The notes under the pieces were generated by a model. The model was not told where the DNA came from. It worked only from the letters and a program-made list of their open reading frames with translations, and searched no databases. Below are positions 61,101 through 64,000 of a stretch of 64,000 nucleotides of DNA, piece by piece; within the stretch, counting starts at the first letter, position 1; each line of letters starts with the position of its first letter. The translations under genes and the position numbers were made by a program. Source of the DNA: Hyalella azteca (taxonomy: Eukaryota > Arthropoda > Malacostraca > Amphipoda > Hyalellidae); the NCBI RefSeq assembly GCF_000764305.2, contig NW_025936220.1:1-64000 (forward strand), read 5' to 3'.

Positions 61101-64000
61101 ATCCGACAAAGAAAACACGATAGCGTCTTTCGAGGAGAAAGTGATTAAATTAGAAGAATCTTTGTCGTGCAAACATAAGTACATTGAAGAACTTGAAGAG
61201 AAACTTGAGGGTGCTAAACAAGATTCCAATGCTCAAGTTGATCCCAAGACGTTCGAAGATCATTTGGAAATTATGAGAAAATTGAACAGTGATATTACAA
61301 CATTAAAAGAAGAACTCGATCGATCACACTCGGAATGTGATGAACTGAAAACCACCATAGCCCATTTGGAGAGAGTTAAATCTGATCAAGAAGCCCAAAA
61401 GCTGAAAATTGTTCTAGAATTAGAAGCCAAATTAAGAAGTGAAACAAATGAAACAAATTCGGATGCCGAAACAGAATCTGGTTCGGAAAAGCTTGATCCT
61501 GAACTAAAAAAAAACTTGGATGAACGATTGAAATTGATAGTTAGTGCGATAGAAAATAGAGTAGCGCGCAGCTTAGCTGCGACTGAATGTTCTAGGTTAG
61601 ATGAAGTAGAATCGTCCTACCTTGCCAAGATAGATTCAGTAGTGGACAGATCGGATTCTCGCGTTGGTGTTTTGGAAGAGGGAACGAAATTTGTTCATCA
61701 ACCTACACGTGACTCTAATGATCATTTGTTGGAAGAAAATTGTGATTTGAAAAGAAAATTAACCGTGCTAGAGACTAACTTGACTGAAACGGCGAATAAT
61801 TACGCAAAAATGGAAGCGAAGATGAAGTTGACGGAGAATAAAGTTGGTGTTCTCAATGAGGTCAAGAGGAAGCTGATGGACTACACCAAGACGCTCGAAG
61901 ATAAACTCCAATCCAGTGACGATAGCAAAGTAGCTTATCTGTCAGAAAAGAAGAATTCGGCGAGAAAAGTTGAAGAGCTGTGCAGAGAGACTCAAGAAAT
62001 GAAGACGCGCATTGAGGTGTTGAACGCGAGATGTGACGAGCTTCTGATAGAGAAAGACCTGGGAAATAAATTACGGGAAGAAACTAAACTTGAACTTGAA
62101 CGCCTAAAGAGGAAAATCGCTGAATTGGAAGAGGAAAAACTTGAATTAGAGGCCATGCACTCATTGTGTGATCAACATGCTTCAAAAATCTCTGAACTGG
62201 AAGAGGAGAACTTGAAGATAACTTCGCAATTGCATTCATGTAACTCTAAGATTTTGGAGATGGAAAGAAATGCATCTCATGACAGTGATTTGATCAGTCA
62301 GCTGCAGCAAGAGAAACAAACCCTCCAAACCGCCAACGATGACCTTCGTTCTGCAATAAATGCCAGTGAATCCCGTGTCAAGGTTACAAATGAAGAAATA
62401 AAAGAGTTATCTCGTGTTAATTCTGAACTAAAAGCGGGGCTACAATCGTTCAGTAATAAAGATAAAGCTCAGAAGAAAGGGGATCACGAACCGAATTCTG
62501 AGTCAAGAAAACACGAAAGTTTCCAGCCAGATACTAAAGATGAAAGTGGCATGGAACCCGTCAAAAAATTTGATAACCCACGGGACTATGAGAGTGACAG
62601 AATTAAGTCTTTAGAAGAAGAAGTGATACAGCTTAAAAAGGAGAAGGAGTCTCTAACTAGAGATCACGAAGAAGAGCAAAAAAATATGTTGGAAATGCAG
62701 AATTTGATGGTTGCTGACATGGAAAAACTGATCCTCTCTCTGGAAGCTGAGAAAAACACCCTCTCTGAAAGCAAAGACAATATGTATGTCGAACTGAAAT
62801 CGTTTAAGGAAGAAAATTCAGCTCTCACTTCTAAAGTAAACGACCTGAATGCCACTGTAAAATATCTGGGTGAGAGGTTATACCAGCTTGAAATCGAGAA
62901 AGGATCCTTATCAGAACAGCATGAGCATTCAAGCGAAACGTTAGAAAGACTCGGTGATATTGGAGTGAGCGGCAACGGCCTGACTACTGGCACCTCAGAA
63001 GCCGCTCAAACGAAAGTTGCAGAGTTGCGCGCGTTGGCAACCTCTGCGGTCGCTTTGCAAAGAGAAGACATCGCACTGCGAAGGTCGGCTGCGATCGACG
63101 TTCTGCCCACGAGCGATAGTGTGAACGATGTTAGTAGTCTACAACGGAAAATTAGCGAATTGCGACAGGACTTGACTGCTGAACTAGATTTTGTGGAGTC
63201 TAGAAAAGACGAAGAAACTCAGCGTCTCGAAAAAAAATTTGCCGATCTTGAGACAGAATTTTCTCGAAAGTTAGCTGAAACTAAAGAATATTACGAATCC
63301 TTAATTTCAGAAGAAAAAAGCGAGTTTGGTCGGTTGTTAGTGACACGAGTCACTGAATATGAAAGGAAACTTGCTGAAAAATGCGACGAGATCAGCGGAT
63401 GGGAAATTAAATTACTTTCTATGCAAGAAGAGCTGGACAATAAAATGATTGTAATAGAAGAGCTCGAAACGAGGCTCGATGATCGCTCAACTCCTAGACT
63501 AGCAAGACGAATGACTCCTATGACGTCATCTCCATCACTCCGAACCGTTTCTTCATCGTCATCCGTTAGTGATGATAAATTCGTTTCGGATGATGTGAAA
63601 CATTCCTCCAATTCCACTACATTACAATGTGATGTTGACCATCAACTTGCTAATGAAAGCGACGGGTTAGACGTATCCACTTTTCATCCTAATTCCAGTG
63701 CTGAAGCGCTAACGCGTCAACGGCCCATATTATCCTTAGTAATGTCGTCCTCTTATCCTGACCTCGATGCACTCGACTCTCGATCGACGTCAGGCGTCTC
63801 TTTGGACGCCACGGACGATGTTGCAGAGCAAGATGTGCATCAGGAGATTTTCCCTCACGCAAAAACTGCTGTATTTGTTTCCCGCGATTTTCCCTCTTCT
63901 TCTTCACTTAGTTGTGCTGCTACGAATAGGTATGCGTCCGAAAATGAGGTTTCTGCTCCTTCTGGCTACGAATCGGATTCATCGTCTGAGTCGTCGCAAG
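39990..64000 (+). CDS. Golgin245: Golgin-245/GOLGA4-like giant coiled-coil protein (3' partial)
   Basis: A trans-Golgi tether in this family: a long coiled coil, normally anchored by a C-terminal GRIP domain that binds Arl1. Exons: 39990-40079, 40321-40408, 40943-41154, 41563-41681, 41963-42059, 42256-42372, 42617-42824, 43693-43827, 44261-44385, 44978-45091, 46080-46184, 46647-49964, 50827-50996, 55956-56004, 57185-57221 and 58142 to beyond 64000. All join in phase without a stop, giving 3614 codons so far. The N-terminus MFKKLRDRISEEVQQQ matches the short amphipathic start of golgin-245. Residues 131-260 (FQAYSKMRQRYHKYKGRYAD, DQTMRRISDLRDQC, KAHLEEEL, LEEKDHKIQSLLTKV) are the conserved N-terminal coiled coil. 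GRIP lies outside the window. The link through exon 15 to exon 16 is the least certain; the downstream part could be a separate gene starting at 58096. Confidence 0.85.
40681..40839. repeat. Dispersed repeat family C, copy 1
   Basis: It contains TGCATTTTCTCATTTATGG, a run of TCTGTC/TCCGTC units, an inverted partner GAAAATGCGC and the palindrome ACTCACTGCAGTGAGT. A second copy is at 50146-50296. Both lie in golgin introns. The two internal dyads suggest a short non-autonomous element. Confidence 0.8.
43373..43567. mobile_element. Short MITE, family B, copy 2, with internal duplication
   Basis: It has the same ATACTTTC...GAAAGTAT ends as the copy at 10914-11048. The segment from GATCGTAAGTTCATCAGCC to TGACGGCCTTTCAAGC occurs twice in tandem here but once in copy 1. 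It lies in golgin intron 7, about 125 bases before exon 8. Confidence 0.85.
44498..44645. repeat. Degenerate tandem repeat in golgin intron 9
   Basis: Units like AATGGATTATAGGAATGCTCCATCC recur about four times at irregular spacing. No coding content. Confidence 0.7.
45512..46060 (+). repeat. 21-bp minisatellite with acceptor-like motif
   Basis: About 26 units of a TCAGAACAAATTTTTTATTTG-like sequence. Nearly every unit has a T-rich tract followed by CAG, the form of a 3' splice site. The period is a multiple of 3, so one frame stays open (FLFVRTN repeat), but that frame is a by-product. The array ends 20 bases before golgin exon 11, whose own acceptor (TGTTGTTGAG) is weaker in appearance. 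Confidence 0.9.
46647..49964 (+). CDS. Golgin245: Golgin exon 12 (residues 471-1576)
   Basis: A single 3318-nt exon of 1106 codons. The first 90 residues are Ser/Pro-rich with PSLEH repeats. The rest is nearly continuous heptad coiled coil (LEEKNRQSEELVRQL, VADLEQLLNDSKERTNKLED). A 150-bp (50-residue) tandem duplication is visible, with GAATCTAG at 48873 and again at 49023 starting ESS-RVVELE-ELEV-KRTSDSR units. Acceptor TTTCTTTCAG and donor CAG|GTGGGT are clear. Minus-strand frames here are shadows of the Glu/Leu/Lys-rich coding strand. Confidence 0.9.
50146..50296. repeat. Dispersed repeat family C, copy 2
   Basis: It carries GCGCATTTTCTCATTTATGG, the TCTGTC-rich run, GAGAAAATGCGC as an inverted partner and the ACTCACTGCAGTGAGT palindrome, in the same order as the copy at 40681-40839. 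It lies in golgin intron 12. Confidence 0.85.
50827..50996 (+). CDS. Golgin245: Golgin exon 13
   Basis: It encodes 56 residues, IASLEAQVKEYEGRLSLQQL then a Gln-rich run (LLQQQQLQEQQQ), and ends SGAG in phase 2 at a CAG|GTGAGT donor. Its acceptor is TTCTATTAG. It joins exon 14 at 55956 in phase across a 5-kb intron. Confidence 0.85.
51414..51420 (+). promoter_or_regulatory. TATA box of an alternative golgin promoter
   Basis: TATAAAT lies 65 bases upstream of the ATG at 51485, a plausible distance for a short 5' UTR. It supports an internal promoter in golgin intron 13. The transcription start site itself was not identified. Confidence 0.45.
51485..51909 (+). CDS. Alternative first exon of the golgin gene
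   Basis: An ATG-initiated open frame of 141 codons plus 2 nt. It encodes a Ser/Thr/Glu-rich chain with a hydrophobic stretch, SSLLSRAASAISYLIWG, which could be an amphipathic or membrane-associating segment. At 51910 a GTATGT donor follows GAT GC, phase 2. That phase matches exon 14 at 55956, giving ASTVDA-TSDGVDVSAEQ. A TATA box lies upstream. The resulting isoform would lack the conserved golgin N-terminus. Without the splice the frame stops at 51943. It could instead be a separate small gene. Confidence 0.6.
51944..54574. other. Golgin intron 13, non-repeat part
   Basis: No further exon is supported. Short open frames at 52029-52268, 53415-53669 and 53729-53923 lack splice context or recognisable content. 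Confidence 0.4.
54575..55440 (+). pseudogene. Degenerate piggyBac-like transposase
   Basis: Fragments in shifting frames match the DDE_Tnp_1_7 order. First comes an acidic start (FSDASEEQLVPD) and LSEQTRNYANQ. Then come RDTFDQMMRCLHFNDN and YYIDEIMAPYYGRHGDN. Next is ITGKQVRFGIKLWAVSTF with VEPYCGS, and finally a Cys-containing tail (YNRCRECGAHP). Many frameshifts and stops rule out activity. A GGCAAGTATACTTGCC palindrome at 55572-55587 may belong to the element's end. It lies in golgin intron 13 in the gene's orientation. The TTAA-flanked MITEs at 33764 and 36506 belong to the same broad superfamily, but need not be mobilised by this one. Confidence 0.85.
55956..56004 (+). CDS. Golgin245: Golgin exon 14
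   Basis: A 49-nt exon between CTTGTTTTGACAG and GAG|GTGAGT, encoding TSDGVDVSAEQRSQLE. It accepts phase 2 from either exon 13 or the alternative first exon at 51485. Confidence 0.8.
56005..57184. other. Golgin intron 14
   Basis: AT-rich with a TATATTA-type run near 56600-56680. No gene or element boundary recognised. Confidence 0.4.
57185..57221 (+). CDS. Golgin exon 15 (provisional)
   Basis: A 37-nt segment between ATAATTGCAG and the consensus donor GTAAGT encodes GSLKSWQIQGFC and ends in phase 1, which matches the acceptor at 58141. Splice signals are good, but the peptide is not coiled-coil-like. It could instead be a non-coding leader exon for a transcript starting upstream of 58096. 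Confidence 0.5.
57222..58095. other. Golgin intron 15 or promoter region
   Basis: No coding content is recognised apart from short open frames. It may hold a promoter if transcription can start upstream of the ATG at 58096. An in-frame stop at 58072 precedes that ATG. Confidence 0.35.
58096..64000 (+). CDS. Golgin245: Giant coiled-coil exon, golgin C-terminal part (3' partial)
   Basis: An uninterrupted frame of 1968 codons from the ATG at 58096 to the window end, still open. Two starts are possible. One is splicing at the CAG acceptor ending at 58141, in phase with exon 15, which makes it golgin exon 16. The other is the ATG at 58096, giving MSNSVDLSVFQSAGSVEDEC. The chain is heptad coiled coil with acidic breaks (EQIEEEDDDSDDED, PPDDAFDDYS) and Ser-rich linkers near 63480-63990. 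A segment at 59290-59480 (YSILEEQNKKLSEKLR, TGKYLKALARDRELKRREC) stands out as less repetitive. The final visible part is Ser-rich, so the coiled coil may be interrupted near the end. No GRIP domain is reached. Confidence 0.85.
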   Translation, partial: MSNSVDLSVFQSAGSVEDECSALKQFLSDVLKERAALKKEFDQLKENNRLIAEQIEEEDDDSDDEDVESEGRLLAFQSEKKRLEDKLKVLEEQLRLKDKQMAELDAKATEYLHRVTTSSNSLFDEEEMEETSARLVNAEQGLVDTLLRNDEANINANTSIGLVNESETTALDGGLKSDEAVSQPAVPAVTVSMEEGNASGDPMKSVGVVKAEEILSLSNLVSELRNVKDEMGRCISVTTKSFAELEEELAASKKNQALLESQVSTMLERLNSKEKMFETLTKENEIFKEELLKKSKELDSSKTKEFTEKEELENKLKVLELMMAEYRTEIETVTGEKTRVETQAMELVKDITNKNVEPVHEERDVSDHEEHSPCNEEDSPAESSAENLDDLPPDDAFDDYSILEEQNKKLSEKLRSTGKYLKALARDRELKRRECKVLQEKVQLVEGKMLQLQSSFDTLVAAVMTERDDLLAEVESKRAEIERLSKIVQLQTDREKTLLETADEMKKKLENVEVSTEACDAMKKSFETEIARQAAAFETNLKKFSVQSSEREEKLRTEIAGLAGLNKEYQSKITVLQCQVDELAKDKVEQDSADVLNEKLKTKEETIKDLEERLESLNNEMNEFVSCLKDEMSRMKEDMMRQSDARLQLEVSYDTLSETNREIIFEKNKLEEASVELSIALNHQKNLVESLKDQVEDLSRKNTALTCEFHEKEDEYNEELKAREASILELKKTLTNNQKQSCENLRGLQDENTALQLKLSNQIEESKAIISALEEECAKLKETKAELETKFEEYVQSNQKKTIEYDTVIEDLKIKLKDLEIAKNEDIKNLKRSVHALRRITKKNSEGIEEEIEDEDLDVELITAWSGSLEELECELSVAKDDLIRVVRGGRPSITSVSDESSDKVTKITAMVRRVEELSGVLAATRLGRGLSQTNIVRDSEKTCASSGTVQSEKSHGDEQQGSAGNSERIGECDEESPSGHEDKASNTWCPFATEAEFQAFVSDKENTIASFEEKVIKLEESLSCKHKYIEELEEKLEGAKQDSNAQVDPKTFEDHLEIMRKLNSDITTLKEELDRSHSECDELKTTIAHLERVKSDQEAQKLKIVLELEAKLRSETNETNSDAETESGSEKLDPELKKNLDERLKLIVSAIENRVARSLAATECSRLDEVESSYLAKIDSVVDRSDSRVGVLEEGTKFVHQPTRDSNDHLLEENCDLKRKLTVLETNLTETANNYAKMEAKMKLTENKVGVLNEVKRKLMDYTKTLEDKLQSSDDSKVAYLSEKKNSARKVEELCRETQEMKTRIEVLNARCDELLIEKDLGNKLREETKLELERLKRKIAELEEEKLELEAMHSLCDQHASKISELEEENLKITSQLHSCNSKILEMERNASHDSDLISQLQQEKQTLQTANDDLRSAINASESRVKVTNEEIKELSRVNSELKAGLQSFSNKDKAQKKGDHEPNSESRKHESFQPDTKDESGMEPVKKFDNPRDYESDRIKSLEEEVIQLKKEKESLTRDHEEEQKNMLEMQNLMVADMEKLILSLEAEKNTLSESKDNMYVELKSFKEENSALTSKVNDLNATVKYLGERLYQLEIEKGSLSEQHEHSSETLERLGDIGVSGNGLTTGTSEAAQTKVAELRALATSAVALQREDIALRRSAAIDVLPTSDSVNDVSSLQRKISELRQDLTAELDFVESRKDEETQRLEKKFADLETEFSRKLAETKEYYESLISEEKSEFGRLLVTRVTEYERKLAEKCDEISGWEIKLLSMQEELDNKMIVIEELETRLDDRSTPRLARRMTPMTSSPSLRTVSSSSSVSDDKFVSDDVKHSSNSTTLQCDVDHQLANESDGLDVSTFHPNSSAEALTRQRPILSLVMSSSYPDLDALDSRSTSGVSLDATDDVAEQDVHQEIFPHAKTAVFVSRDFPSSSSLSCAATNRYASENEVSAPSGYESDSSSESSQ

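Noticed and set aside
58221..63907. Many minus-strand Ser/Leu-rich frames
   Set aside because: They are antisense shadows of Glu/Lys/Leu-rich coiled-coil codons of the golgin exon.

Overview
The window is nuclear DNA of a multicellular animal, most likely an arthropod and perhaps a malacostracan crustacean. The evidence is AT-rich, intron-dense sequence with GT-AG introns, a clear PABPN1/Pabp2 orthologue, a golgin-245 N-terminus, and decayed LINE, SINE, Tc1/mariner-like and piggyBac-like elements. The taxon is an inference, because no rRNA or mitochondrial marker is present.

Layout. (1) 1-2425: repeats and unassigned DNA. (2) 2426-11235 (+): a C2H2 zinc-finger gene, 5' incomplete, six visible coding exons and 2307 residues; the last finger is completed only by a tiny 27-nt terminal exon. 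(3) 12880-15522 (-): a complete five-exon nuclear poly(A)-binding protein gene (210 aa), with a run of small hairpin-forming repeats just past its stop codon. (4) 15668-18043: a 985-bp foldback element, a roughly 1-kb inverted repeat, and a 38-bp back-to-back Tn5 mosaic-end sequence. The last is the circularisation junction of Nextera mate-pair libraries, so sequence on its two sides may not be contiguous in the genome. (5) 18044-27850: gene-poor DNA with a 20-bp minisatellite, palindromes, a SINE apparently split by an insertion, and a frameshifted LINE reverse-transcriptase remnant. (6) 27853-35788 (-): a 13-exon gene for a secreted protein of 931 aa. Every exon junction could be placed in phase. 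It looks like a (beta/alpha)-barrel glycosidase-like protein carrying two complete kringle domains inside the enzyme-like region. Its introns hold a SINE, a mariner-like deletion derivative and a TTAA-flanked MITE. (7) 39990-64000 and beyond (+): a giant golgin-245/GOLGA4-like coiled-coil gene with 16 exons placed in phase (3614 codons so far). It has a TATA-associated alternative first exon at 51485 and a 5.9-kb last visible exon that runs off the window. Its GRIP domain, if present, lies beyond the end.

The genes are not an operon and no shared pathway is evident. Individually they point to transcription regulation (zinc fingers), mRNA 3'-end processing (PABPN1), an extracellular glycan or matrix role (kringle protein) and trans-Golgi tethering (golgin). 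The most novel items are the kringle-in-enzyme architecture and the array of about 26 acceptor-like CAG repeats directly upstream of golgin exon 11.
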